Program-made: the position numbers and the translations under genes
Shown: one piece after another, positions 49,534-62,800 of the stretch
Numbering within the stretch: the first letter of the stretch is position 1
Layout: each line of letters opens with the position of its first letter
The notes under the pieces: model-generated
What the model saw: only the letters and a program-made list of their open reading frames with translations
What the model was told of the DNA's origin: nothing
Databases searched by the model: none
Assembly: GCF_014805625.2 (NCBI RefSeq)
Contig: NW_023998456.1
Coordinates: 1,918,559 to 1,982,558 of the forward strand
Length of the DNA: 64,000 bases
DNA from: Glossina fuscipes
Lineage: Eukaryota; Arthropoda; Insecta; Diptera; Glossinidae
Direction of reading: 5' to 3'

Positions 49534-50180
49534 TTAATCAAAATATTTTCCACCATTTTCTACAACCTTTTCTCATCTTTCTGGGAACACGGCGATGTCG
49601 TGGCAAAAGAACGAGATTGGTTTTGCAGCGATCGGACCATTTTCGCACTTCTTCCGCATTTCCAAACCACGTGCCAGCCAAGCTTTGCTGTATCGATCTG
49701 AACAAGTGATAATCAGAAGGCTCTTTGTGTCGTGAGTACGGTGCGTGCGGCAGGGCTACCCATTCGAATTGCAATAGTATGTCCTTGACATCTCTTTCAA
49801 CGTTGTCATGCAGAGGATGATTTTGTCTCTCTTAGCTACTATTGCTGATCTCGTTTGCAACAACACAAATCTTCAATTTCTTCAATTGACGTCAGCAGAC
49901 ATCTATAGTAACAGTTTCAATCTGTTTTAGCAGCTTGAAATACACTACAGCTTACTGATGTCCACCATATGCACAGCAAAATCCCATGGTAATGAATATT
50001 CCGCGTCAACGGGATGGGTCTCTTGGATTTGGATTGTTGTAAAAGATCCACTTTTCATCGCCAGTCGCAACCCTTTTTTGCCAGACAAGCTATGAAACCG
50101 CAATGTTCAAACCGTTCGAAATGGCTTTTTTTAGTCGATTCGTAAGATAATTTTTAATACATGTCGCTGACCAATATACA
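49534..50180 (-). pseudogene. decayed mariner transposase, C-terminal two thirds
   Basis: Minus-strand pieces follow mariner order. They start with AISNGLNIAVS near 50.1 kb, then ATGDEKWIFYNN (first catalytic Asp present, about 50040-50068) and HDNVERDVKDILLQ (second Asp present, about 49806). FEWVALPHAPYSRHKEPSDY and HLFRSIQQSLAG follow. The end reads ER-stop-EKVVENGGKYFD followed by TAA at 49534-49536, with TGA replacing the tryptophan of RWEKV. The third catalytic Asp, expected in YSPD, is His here (YSRH). Stops and frameshifts occur between blocks. The element cannot encode an active enzyme. Confidence 0.85.
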
Positions 50181-53100
50181 TGCAAGCACCTTTCATACTT
50201 GACCGTCAATACTAAGATAAGAGTTGGCCGCGTTACATAAACACAATTTTTTGATTGTTTCTTTCATTACAACCCATCCAATGGTCATCGACAAGAGAAT
50301 GACCGATGACTTTCTTTAGAATAAATCGCGTAAGGAATGCTTGAAAAAATATTTTGTTTACACTTTGACGAGATCACGCATACCGTGGCATTAAGTCTAA
50401 AGATAGCATTTTGACATGAAGCAGTCGAAAATACGTATTGAATAAGTACCGAATGCACAACGGCATGTTTTAGGAATGAATTCAAGTTTAAGTTCAAACA
50501 AAATACATTACATGTGTTCTTTGTTACTTTAAAAAGTAAATAACGTTAGGTATCTGTTTACTACAATCATGAAAAGTTATTAAAAGAATTTTTATTTTTA
50601 TTATCGCACGTAAGTTGTCTTTCGAGCGGTATCGATTAGAAGGAGGTGCAAACTTTACGACACAATTGCCGATAATTGGTTTTAATGTGTGTTGTTTTAT
50701 CAAACCTTGAATATATGGAAAAATACATTTATATTTAACCTGAACTCGTATATCTCTCTGAAACTTTCTTTAGCTAACTTTGGTAAAAAACATAAAATAT
50801 GGATTATTTGTGAATAAACAAACATTGACTGTAATGTAATCAATGAAAGTAAAAAATAATAACAAAACAAAAAAAAAGCGAAAACGAAAACACATAAACT
50901 GGTTTGTAGCAAAAGTTACAATTTTTTTTTTTTTTTTTGTTTCGCGTAAACCGTTCTCCGCGTACGCATTCAGACCTCCGCACTTATGTAAATGCTCATA
51001 AGAACGCATAAAATAAATTGTGACGCATCTCACTTGCATATTATATGCACACATACGTATACATAATGCACTTCTGCAGTTTGCTGGATTCGTTTAGGGA
51101 TACGTATTGTGTGTAAGGCCGTAAGACTGTTTGCCGTCTTCTCAACCAACACCAGCGTCGAAGGATGAGTACATAAAAATTATTTCATATCATTGGTAAC
51201 ATGCGGCTACGGACGAATCGTTGATCTTATAATATGAATGCAATCATGGATTACAGTGAGATTCATGTGCGTCTGTCCACTAACTCGTTCGTTTACTTTC
51301 AACGTCTCAGAAATTGAAAGAGAAAGCCAAAGGTAATTAAGTTTCCAAATATTTTTGATTCAAACGACTAACAGATAGGTTGACCCCAATAACTAATGTA
51401 ACTTAGAAATATATCTTAACAACACCTTCACAAGCATAGTAGTTTACAAGCACTAGCTTAGGTATTTAACTTAGCCATTATAAGAATTATGTTCTGCTTC
51501 ATACAAATGCAGACAACCAAGAACATCATATGTGTTTTAAGGCGAACCATTGACACTCATGGGTTTCGCAGGCGTGTCAATTGATCGAAAGTAACGGGGT
51601 AAGAACTTTTTGCAAAAAAAAAAAAACAGAGGCAATGAAAGTAGGATCCCTTTTTCGGAGTCAGGCACCTGCCCGAAATAATAGAACAAGTCTTTTTTTT
51701 AAAACCAATCATCTCCGCTTTCTTCTATTCATGACAAAGGAGTATAAAACAGCAAAAAACCGTTACACTTTTAAAAAGAAGTGCAAAGGCCTCTAAAGAG
51801 AGCTAAACCTTGGCATCTTATCCAGGTCGAACCCTTTTTTTGGCTCCATCAAAATTTACTATGCTTTTTACTTTAGCTTATTAATTATTACTAACGATAT
51901 TCATGAATTTTCGTTCGTGTTAGTTAAGTCTTTTACATACCAAAGACGGATTGATGGTGGATCATGTCCCATCATAAATGACTATCAGTTCGATAGTCGC
52001 CGATCAAGAGCCTATTTTCTGTCTTCTATCGCTAAAAGCTTCATATTTCGTTATGGCGACGTGAGAGAAAGTTTTCTAAGCACTACTACTAGAGAAATTC
52101 GTTCCACCATCCACCGTATATCGTATCCCTCTCTTAGGTGATGGTATTTAAGATTCGTTGCAAGGCGTATATGGTTTTCTTAGTTGGCTTTTTGTCATTG
52201 CTTTATTTTCTTATTTTTATTTTAATTTGTTGCGTTTAAAATCCCGTATTACATTCGTTCATTTATTAAATGTGTAGGTTTTACATTTCGCATATTTAGC
52301 ACAATGACCACTGAAAACAATATTTTATACATACTTACAAGAAGCACATGTAAGCAAGCGTTCATGTTCATAAGTACATTATAAGGTCTTTTCTTTCTTT
52401 TAGGCATTGATATGTCAAAGAAGTTTTTTATTCTGCCATTGTTTTTTTTTTTTTTTGTTTTTTTTTATTATTATTATTATATTTATTTTAACCTCCACAC
52501 ATATCGCATCGTCGAAGTACTTATAATAAATTTACTGCAAGGCTGACTTTAAAGGAGAAATAAAACTCTTTTGCTTGCTATCAAGAATGAAAAAATAAAC
52601 CTTAAAAAATCCTTGAATTTAAGTTGAAAGCTTCATGCCGGTGATATATAACGCTGCAACTGTAACTACATTTGAATCTCGAAAGCTATCGAACGTTGCA
52701 TGAACGATAGATAATTAAAAGAGTGGATGAGCACAAAGCGCGGCGCCACAGAATGCAGTGATGGAAGGCACTCTTCTGTGTTTAATGATTACATTCGTTT
52801 ACGTCTTTCATCGACTGATGAAACTGTACTAGGTAAGTAAGACCCAGAAATTTATTTTTGATTAACTTGTTATTACATTAATTCTAAATCAATCGACCAA
52901 GTTAAGGTTTTAGTCGTTGGGCCAAGTTCTGTGAAACGCTCTTACTAAAGTTGGTAAAAATAACTGTAAGACAATTTTGTTAGCAAAGGCCTGAGAACGG
53001 CTCGTCATATTCATTTCTTACCAGTAGTAGGGGTTCAAGCAGATGCATAAGCACATTAGCTCAGAGAAGAGCATTAACTTTTACGCTACCCCTAAAGGTA

Positions 53101-56100
53101 AAAAGTATATACATACGAATCGTTTCTCTGTATCGTGAATAGTGAGCATATTACCATCACAAAAGAGTTTCCATTCCATTTTCAGATGAACTCCTTCTTT
53201 GCTTTTGTAGTTTTCATTAGAAAACCAATTACCGAAATTACTTATCTTATCTCATCTTAATCACTTTAAATAGTCATAAATATTTGGTCGATGTTAGTGT
53301 TCGTATTAGACGAAATAAATGGATGCTGTGTTGATTTCTTGCGGTCTCTGAAAATAATCTATAAATGTTTTGTGTTTTTTTTTTTTTTTTGTTCAAGTTT
53401 AGTTATTCGTCTCTTTATCATCATTTGATCTTCTTTGGCTTTTACATCAGTATCACTGGCAACCATCATCGTCGTTAATATCGCACAGGGGAGAACTTTC
53501 TAATGTATTATTTAACAATAATTAATTGGAGAAGAGATTTCAAAGGCAATTAAATAAGTTTTTATTGACTTTGCTTAAAATAGATTGGTTTTTATTCGAC
53601 TTACTTGCCTTCGCTTGAATAAATTTAAATAAAGTCTTCTTCGCAAACAATTAGTTCTTGTTGTTTAGCTTGAGGATTATAAATAATTAAATGGAATATT
53701 TTGTCATTTTCTGTTTTTCTTTTAATGAACAAAATTAAGATCAACGACTTGAATATAAATGTTTTCATAAGCACTACAATGTTGTGCAAAACATTTACAA
53801 AGCAATCGTTAAACGAAATTAAATCAAATGCTGCTCAAATGAAAGCAAATAAACAAAACTTTTTATTTATACACATCTTGAAAGGTAGGTAAGCATTCGT
53901 GTGTCGCTCTTGCTGTGCTTAATGCATTTCATTCATTTGGCAAAAATATCATTTGTTTACATATATTTTCCTTTTCTTTTTCTTTTCTTTTTTGGCAAAG
54001 CATATTATTTAACTAAATAAGAAAAAGAGTGTGCAAAAAGTTAATTTCGTTTAGGAATTTTTTTTTCTAAAAACTTGAAAAAGATTTTATTTTTTCTTGG
54101 CATAGCATACGCTCACACCCCAAAGAAAAGCAGGTGGTTTCATTTATTTATCTATTTATTTTTTTTTTTTGGGTATCACCTAATAAAAAAAAGCTATTTT
54201 CGTTTATAAGAAAATATTTACTTAAAAATTCGTTGCATTAAACGTGTAAAAGAGGTTCGGCGAGCTCAAAGTGTGTATGAACATCTTCTTCTGAACGGCA
54301 TGACCTGCACTTATTTCCCCATCTCGGATATTTCATAAATTTTATTTTTACACATACACAGGCACAGCATTGTTCAGCAACGCAGGTTACTTATTAGGTT
54401 TATCCTTGTTCATCCGATCTTCTGTTTGTTGAAGAAATTCTCAAAGACAATGCAATAATAAGAAGGCAGTAAAGTAAGACTTTTGTGTTTAGAGCGCGCA
54501 GACCTATCCAAGTGCGCTATTTTCTTTTGTTTCAGGGTCAGGGTCCCATTTGATGTATCCGTCGAATTTGTCGCCAATGTCCTCAGTACGTAGTGGGTTT
54601 CTGATTTTTCCTTTCAAGGAACAGAGAGTCACCCGCTTGACAGTTTAATTAGATAAAGCCCGTAAGCTTATGGGGTAATTTATGAGCGAACCTTCTCCTC
54701 CCGTTAAAGCGAGGCCCTGTCATATACCTTGAATTATTTAATGCCCCTGCAATCGGGGATAACTACAGCCACAGTAAGCAACTTGAGCCCCGTTGGGCCC
54801 ATAGCTTTATTCTGCAATCCTTTTAGACGATCGGCACGTGTCATGGTTGCGTACATACTCCGGCTTTTGAATTATCGATACTTCCTGGTCGCCATCCCGC
54901 TAATACCCCCTTAAATATTTAATACAACACAGACTTGTTTGTTAAATCGTGAACCTTGATTGTAGCTGAATTCAAAGTAGAGAAGTCCGCAAACAGGCAA
55001 CTCATGACACTCTCGATGATTTTTCCGAGGTGTGGTCCCCGTCGCTGGGAACCTTCAAGCAATAAAATACGTTATTCATAATACACTTTAATGGCTTCAA
55101 TTGGGGTCAAAAAGATGCCTCCAAAAAGGTTTTTTGAATTTCAAGAATAGAGTCACATGCTGCACGGAGACGAGTAGGTCGGTTATGGAATGGTATCAGG
55201 TGCACTTCTGGCGAAAAGGTCTTGAAGAATGAAAGTGTTTTGAGAAAGTACAAAAACGGAGAGTTGTCTGACCATAATTCTGGCGAACGATGCATATCGC
55301 TCGAAGGGGTGCTATAAAAATCGAAGAAAGCTGAGTCTTACTACTTTTTAATCGCAGTTTTACATCGTCCGCTGCGTTCTCCAGATAATTGTCGCGACCT
55401 GTCGATAAACCGCTCCGTAGTATATAAGCAATTTGCAACATATTCAAAAAAATATTCAAAATTTCATTCCTTTAATAACTTAAAAGCTGCAAAAGTTATT
55501 GATCTGAAACTGTTCTTAAATATTTAGAGAGAGAGAGAGAGAGCGTGAGAAAGACAAGTTAAATTTGTAAATTAATTTTAACGCACATAAGTACTTCTCA
55601 GTGACTGTGTGAGCCTATTGTCCACAGACGTTCTTCAACTATTTTCGAATCTAAAGTGTATTAAGCGTCTTTGTGTGTCCGTATACATTGTACACCAATT
55701 TTTAGCTCATTTGTAGCCGTATTCCTGGCTCATGCTGGGTGTTCAAAGTAGATGGTGTCGGTTAATTCACATAATACTGAGTGACAAGAAGCTGCAAGTA
55801 GGTGTGCAAGGTTTGTTTATACGTATGCAACGCCATCAATCATTTTCTAATCTGTCCGCCTATTTGTCCGCCTTTCAGTTCAAACTTGCAGTTTCCAAGA
55901 TATTTTGGAAAGTTTTTTTTCATACTTGGGAACACTCTGCCTTTAAAGCAATGTTCTCAAGAAATTGTCACTAGGTGACGGGAGGGATTTAATAATCAGC
56001 TGCGTATTCTTAAACATCACAATGCGGGCAAAATTAAAAAAAAAAGAAATTGCTATCAAAGACTATTCCCCATAAGCGGGGACATTGCATAAGCATGACT

Positions 56101-57014
56101 AACAAGCGCTATCTTCGTTTGTTAGCCTGTCTGCCCGCTTGTTTACCGGTCCGTTAGTTTGTCAAGCTATTTTCTTGTCGAGCACAAAATCTCGCAATTA
56201 TATAAAGTTAAAGGCTAAAAATCTTTAAAAACAAATTGCTTCAATTATCTTCTCATATATTTAGTTGTATGTTTTTGCGCTTTCAGATATTTTGTGACAA
56301 GTATTTTACTGTTACGTTATATGAAGTATGCGTGCTTACGTTACACTTTGGTTGTATTACCTCTCATGGCATATGTCTGCATATTATCCGTTATGTTGTA
56401 GTTACGTAATAAGGAGATGAAATGGCAGATTCGCAAAAGTGCCATATATTGAAGGCTTGGTTCTTTGATATACGCATTAATTAAAAAAGTAAAAAACAAA
56501 GATTGAATTTAAGTCTTGCTTTTTCCCATTTTTCATTTGTTGCTAAGCGAAATTATTTTGTATATAAAAAGTGTTTGATATTCTTCTATGGCTTATGGAA
56601 TATTTCCTGCTGCAGGTTTTCATCCTTAGTTCAAAAGATTTGTTAATTGAAATCAAAATCTACATCACTCATAGTCGTATTGTGCGAAAATTTGCTAACT
56701 TAAGTCCTTAAGTGTGTGAACGTGAATAAATTTCTGTCTATTTCTTAGTAAGAAGTAAATGGCAAGAAGTACTTCATTTAAAGTGTTGCCCCTCGCCAGC
56801 CATCATTCGTTGCATTTCTACGTAGAATATGAATTCCGTGCAGAAGAAGTTCTTTCAAGGCTATCGGCGAAGGGAGTCATTTCTTGAATACTATCAAAAG
56901 AAAAGAGATCCTTTTTTTCGAAAAAACAATAAGTCCCGCGATTAGTAGTGGCAGTAATGTGTAGCATATTCCAGTTGAATATTGTTCACGTTTCCTCCGG
57001 GAATTTTTTTAAAT
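50181..57014. other. gol upstream intergenic DNA
   Basis: No host exon is supported. The segment holds poly-T/A tracts, a GA run near 55526-55542 and a TGTCCGCC-type repeat segment at 55.8 kb with a related one at 56.1 kb. A compositionally distinct, GC-richer block at about 54500-55060 could not be assigned. It also contains the possible mariner tail at 56.8 kb. Confidence 0.45.
56770..56880 (-). pseudogene. possible mariner-like transposase C-terminal remnant, second copy
   Basis: The minus strand reads TEFIFYVEMQRMMAGEGQHF then K and a stop, after an FF-containing segment. It is related at both protein and DNA level to the 48.4 kb copy. Both read like the last residues of a mariner transposase, but no upstream catalytic motif is visible. 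Confidence 0.35.
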
Positions 57015-57185
57015 CAATCTCAAGTACCATGTCGGTGTTCGCGGGTTCAAATCTCAAGTGGGGTACAATTTACAGCTTACTTTTTTGGTCGTGGCTATAT
57101 GTGAGTGCTCAGCCGGCAAAGATTTAACGCTTATCGATTGGACACACGTCGCAACAGGCTGCGGCTACCTCCCTCTTTATTTCTC
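57015..57185 (+). repeat. tRNA-derived SINE-like element, copy 2
   Basis: Contains the B-box-like GCGGGTTCAAATCTC, close to the consensus polymerase III B box. The shared body follows: GGTCGTGGCTATATGTGAGT, GCTCAGCCGGCAAAG, TATCGATTGGACACAC and AGGCTGCGGCTACCTCCCT. The A-box end is poorly preserved. Confidence 0.65.
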
Positions 57186-57649
57186 TATTACTCCACTTCT
57201 TTCTGACCGTCACTGTGTGACACGAATAGAGAACATTCCTTGAACTGTCGACTCATGTTATCCACCAAATAGTGTTCTTTTCTTTTCTTTTTGTTTAGAA
57301 CTTATTAAAAGTTCCATCAAATTTTGCCGAATATACTTCAGAAGGATAACAAAACCTTAAAGCTGGGTATGTCGCAGTCCAATAGTACGCTTTTCCAGCC
57401 AAAACTTGTGAAACGTCGCAATAGTATGTGTAAGAAGCTGAGTCAGGACTACCGCTGAGATATACTTACGATAAACAGTTGTTCGACAGCAGATAAAATT
57501 ATTTTCAAAAGAATATCTCGTTTCCTACACCAATCTGTTACCTATTGCTGTTTGTGAGCAGAACTTACTTACTTCCTAATCCAATCGATAAATATTAACC
57601 AGAATGTATTATATGCCAATTTCGATGGGATATTTCAATATCCACAACT

Positions 57650-57765
57650 TACAATTGTGAAGGGTGCTTGAGTTTTCTTTGGTCGTAGCTGTAGTGAGTG
57701 CTCAGTCGGGGAACGTATGCACTTATCCATTGGACACACCTATTTCCTTCTCTGTCCTCTCTTCT
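57650..57765 (+). repeat. tRNA-derived SINE-like element, copy 3 (headless)
   Basis: Carries the shared body GGTCGTAGCTGTAGTGAGTG, CTCAGTCGGGGAACG and TATCCATTGGACACACCT, 0.5 kb after copy 2 and in the same orientation. The tRNA-like head is absent or unrecognisable. Confidence 0.55.
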
Positions 57766-59669
57766 TCCTGACAGAAAAAACAAAAAAATCTCCACAACGT
57801 GAATAATTATTAATGCGGATTAAGGGGCAATAGAATAAATTCGAATTTCCGAGAAGAGAGTAACTCTTAGGGATACTTTGCACACTGTTAACACAAATTT
57901 AATCAGCAAAAAAAGCTGGCATAGCTGTCCACCTTTGTAGATAGTGAGTATTAAAAAAAGGTTTAGGTATATAGCAAAGTATAAATTATAAAAATGATAT
58001 AAGAAACATAATTGAATTGAATATCTTTCCGTTTTGGTTAGCGGTTGGATTTTCATTATTATTCGAATTAATTTATTATCGATTTTTCACTATTTTGAAT
58101 TAATGAGTTTTTTTTCTTATCTATCCGTTTATTAATTTTGTTTACAAATGCGAAAGCATTGATATTGGTTTCTATGTACATAAATGCAAACATTCCTACA
58201 ACGGTGGGATGGTGTCTGTTTGCGGTTAAATAAAACATAAGCACGCGTTTGTCTACAGCAACAGCAATAACTAGTCATAAAGCAATTATCGTCGTCTTAA
58301 GGCGAACTTTCATTACCTTACACATTACCTAAGCTTAACATCGCAACTCTTGCACATTAACCGAGACAATTGCGATGACAGCAATCGAAGGATATTTCTT
58401 TATAAAATTTTAACATTTTATTTCCGACTGATATTGATAGTGAATGATATCTTCTCTAATATAGTAGTGTACATAGTTGTCTTTCAAATTTGTTCATTAT
58501 TTAAAGCCGTTCCTTTTGTCGGAAGTTATTCCGTTTTCGTTTCCGTTTCCATCAAGTTATAGGTTTTTGGGGAGAAACAATTGTACAAACGCCAAGTCTC
58601 GAGTAGGTTGTCAGAGGTTTATAACTAAATTAATATAACATCACAATATAGTGATGGAAAGGGGCGGCAAAAACTTGGCATGCGGTAGATGTAGCGATTA
58701 AGTAAACATTAGCTATGTACAGCACCATATAACAGGCAATCGATTGAAAAGCGAATTAAACTTGTAGGTGTTTTTTTTTATATATATTTCCTTATTTACC
58801 TTTTATTATAATATGTGCAACACTTTATTTAGTTAATTCATTATTTGCTTTTAGCGTTATTTACATTTGCAGTTGACTTAGATTTACTTAAAGTAAATTC
58901 TCATTTACCTACTTCGGCTTGGTGTCGTAACTCGTAACGTCGTACTTATAACGGCGGTTACCTCCATATAATGTCCGATCTTTTTTATGCATTTTTTTCT
59001 CGCTAGTGTTTTTTATTACTAAAGATATATATATAATCCAAAGAAAAGAATAAAAACAAAAAAATGATTGCCTTTTAAAAATCTTAAACACGTTTTCAAA
59101 ATCACGTTTTCTTTGATTTTTTCTTTTTTTTTTTTTAATTTATTATAACAACGAGCAGACTTTTACAAGCAACACATAACCATTTGATAATTACGTCTGT
59201 AATGATTTAAACTTTAAAGATCGCATAAAATTTAGCGAGACGTAAGTGGTGAAGATTAACAGAACCACTTTTCTGAAGTGAAATACATTCGCGTATCATA
59301 AATATATTCTTAATCTGTATGTTTATCTTAAGGACTTCCTTCAAATATGGAAATGAAATCAATTGTTTCTCAAGCCTTTCTGAGGCTCAAAGAGAACATG
59401 TTTACCTTAGAATTCCCTCACCAAAAGTTAACGAAGGGCATCTCTTTGAAGAGAAATGTGGAAGTTTGAGTAAACTCTTTTCAATGCAAACAAGCAAAGC
59501 TGCAACAACTACTCGTCATAGTGTTCATCGATCAACTGCGGTGCGTCTGATCAAGAAAGGTGACTAAGCCGTTTTCATATTTACGTCACTTGCCTAAAAA
59601 CTCGTGGATTGCAGTTTGCTTTTTTTTGTCAACGTTTCCTATATGTATATGGAAAGTGAAAGAGATAGG

Positions 59670-59815
59670 AAGTGGTCGCTGCGTAGTGGGTGCGACCGAG
59701 CATTCACTGTAGCTATGACAAAACAGTGTCTACTGCTTTGAGATTTAAACCAGCGAACACCGATTTGATAGCCACGATCGCTATCTACTCGGCTTGCCGT
59801 CGTAAGCTGGTCTAA
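59670..59815 (-). repeat. tRNA-derived SINE-like element, copy 4
   Basis: On the minus strand it has the best head. The A-box-like GCAAGCCGAGTAGATAGCG is followed, about 40 bases on, by the B-box-like CTGGTTTAAATCTC. The body is TCATAGCTACAGTGAATGCT then CGGTCGCACCC. The segment TCGGTGTTCGC before the B box is identical to copy 2. Confidence 0.6.
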
Positions 59816-62800
59816 GCCTTCTGCGAAACTTAGCATTGTACACCTGACGCTATCATAATATAACCCCACTAGGGCAGAGTCTTTGTTCCATTACGCATCA
59901 TTTACGATAGTCCGCAATTTGCAACAAAGATCCTACAACATCACCCCAGCACTCGTTCAACTTACGAATGGGAGCTGAACTATGCTCCCTTCTTGCCCTT
60001 CTTGTTTAATTTGATCAGTACTTCGTCATAGAGACGATTGGCCTTCACACCCAGTTGGTCTATAAGCAATCCTTATACACCGCACTTTGATTTGCAACCA
60101 TTACTACGCTATATAAAAGTACATAATAGATTTCAGCAGGAGATAAAAAGCGTTGTCTCCTACATGATATGTGTGCAAGATTCGCTTTAGAGCAGCTATA
60201 ACTTGCTTATAAAATTATATTTATTTGCGTGTTGTTTAATATTCTTGCCATAGTTGTGGCAATTTTTTTTTTAAATACTAGTAATTTATGCTATTCTTCT
60301 TAATGTCTTTTGTTCTAAAAATATTTTATCGATGACAGACAAATAAATATGAAAGAAAAAAGGAAGAGGAATGTACTCAAGCTAGTACCTGCGTAGATTT
60401 TTAAAAGCACACTCTCATAACATGACATAAACGATTGATTCCACATGGAATGAACAGTATAGATAAACCTCATGAATTCTTATATAACATTCAAAAATAT
60501 TCATAAATTTGATATTCTTGAAAAACTTTAATTTCTAACTGCATATAACTGAGATTAAAAATTAGCTAAACTGGGTTTGTACTCTATTTGACGTTGTATA
60601 GTGTATTAGGAGGTATTTTTCGCCAGAGTAAATCATTTGCAACGGAAATTATTTCAGCGCGGCAAGTCGTTTGCACGAGACTATTTACCATAATTCCGGA
60701 CAGACAAGCAATCGTATCTTTTTTTGCATCACGCATTACATTGTTAGTTTTATTAAAAATTCAACTCACATCGTTTCACACGCGCACTTCTCTCCTGATT
60801 TAACTTTGACTAGTTTCTGGTTACTGCTGAAAGAAGACCACTTCGGGAATATGATCTGCGTCGATTAAAAAGATCAAGCTGTGTGTGTGAAAAAATGCAA
60901 TTTTTTGAAGATTTTGACGTAATGTTTTGCACGCACGTCAGTTTGAGTGTAGCCAGTTTATGCAAAAAAAAGAAAAACTACTTGCTCGAATAAGAACTCG
61001 GTATTTCAATAAAAATGTTTTGTTCGCACTAATAACACTATACATAGCAGGTTTCTACATAGATATGAATCGCCAGACGGCTGACTTGCAATAAGCCAAA
61101 AAATGTTTCATATATTTATGATATCATCACCTTTGATAAAGTATAACACGACATACTTTACACAAACGATTGCCTTTCGCTAGGCACTACTTATCCCATC
61201 GCTTAGCTTATGTTTTGAAGAGAATGCAATTAATCTTTTGAAGGCCTCAACCTCTACACAAACAATCCACTTTTCGATAATCACCAACGAAATGGAAAGT
61301 GCCCTCGAGCAGGCAATAAGCGACAGACTAATGATAATATTGACCTGTAGAAGTATTGTCTGCTGAATATAGCGAAAATCGTAGCACATTCAAATTCAAT
61401 GTTGCTAACGTTTCCTGAGCCTATATTGACGTATAAAACCGAACAAGTCATCTTGACGAAAAATCATAGTATCGTGACTCTTGTGAATTCGCAAAAAAAT
61501 TTGCATAAATTGTAATAATGCGGTACAGTGTGGGTAAGCGGAAAGATGGTTAGGTTTCCAAAAAATCCCTTTTTTGAAACCGCGAATGCTTTTTTAACAA
61601 AATAAAAATCGGTTAATTTTTTCCTTTAAATCCGCCAGAAGTAAAAATATTTGGAAATAATTCTCCGCCTAAGGAAGAGACCAAAGCAATAATTATATTC
61701 GCTATCAATCAAGGACATCTTGACTTAACCAACTTGCCAAACCATCCTTTGAGTTTTTTTTTTTGCGAGATTCAAAGAGTCTTAGCCATTCTTTGCAATC
61801 TTCAATGCTTTTAAAAGCATTAATACTTAGTAATATCTTGTCAACCCGAATAACCTTAGGCTATATTCGCATTAAGAAGAGATCCTCCATCGTTTGTCTA
61901 CATTTTGTGTCTTTGCAAAGCGGATATATTACAAGCGGAAATTAATAAATTGACCTGAACTTTGTTCAGAAAAAAGAAGAAAGCCATCGCTTGCGATTTA
62001 TATTTCTGAAAACTATAAAAACTCTACCCGATGATGGTGAGTAGCGTTAGTTAAACGTGATATCCGTTTATAGTCTTAAGTCATCCTCTCTTTTAATATA
62101 TATATACATGTGTACGTATAGCTGTGGTGGGTCATTGGATACCTGGCCATTAATTGCATTGCATTTGTGAAGAGTGCGGGAGTAGAAGAAGACAACAAAA
62201 AAGAAAAAAAAAAAAAAGATGACTATAATTTTTTTCCCCCCTAAATGTTGACATTGTGGTTACGTTGTTTGGCGAGGTAGAGATTTACAAATATTGATGG
62301 CCTTTGTAAAGATATTTATAGTTTAACAGCAACTACTGATAGTGCTGCGATTGTTGTTAATATTTTTCAAGGTATTTTTACGTACGGATGTATAGTTGAA
62401 TGCGGGTATAAAATTATGTGCATTATTGATTTTTTCATATATGCACCGCACAAGCGAGAAGATGTAGTCATTTTGTCGAACCATTTGCAAGGCCTAGCAG
62501 AAAGCTATCAAGCTACAAAGTCCATATCAGCTATAGGTTGCTATCATATTCCAAATTAATCGAAGAAGTTTTGACCGTCCGGCTGCGTGTGGTCAACGTT
62601 CTCCCGATCGCAAACAAGTTGACACTGAACAGGAGCAAAATCTTTCAGAGGCACGCCTACTGTGCAACACAAACTAATAAGAGCTCTGCGTTCGAGGGAA
62701 AAAAATTAATTTTTTTTTTGTCACCTTTACAAGAGATGCAAGAGATAAAATGATAAAAATTTCCGCGTAGAATACATTCCGTAGTTGATTGTACAGTGCT

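Noticed and set aside
62755..62800. Third copy of the GTAGAATATGAATTCCGT block
   Set aside because: Only about 15 bases resemble it (GTAGAATACATTCCGTAG) and the translated tail does not fit.
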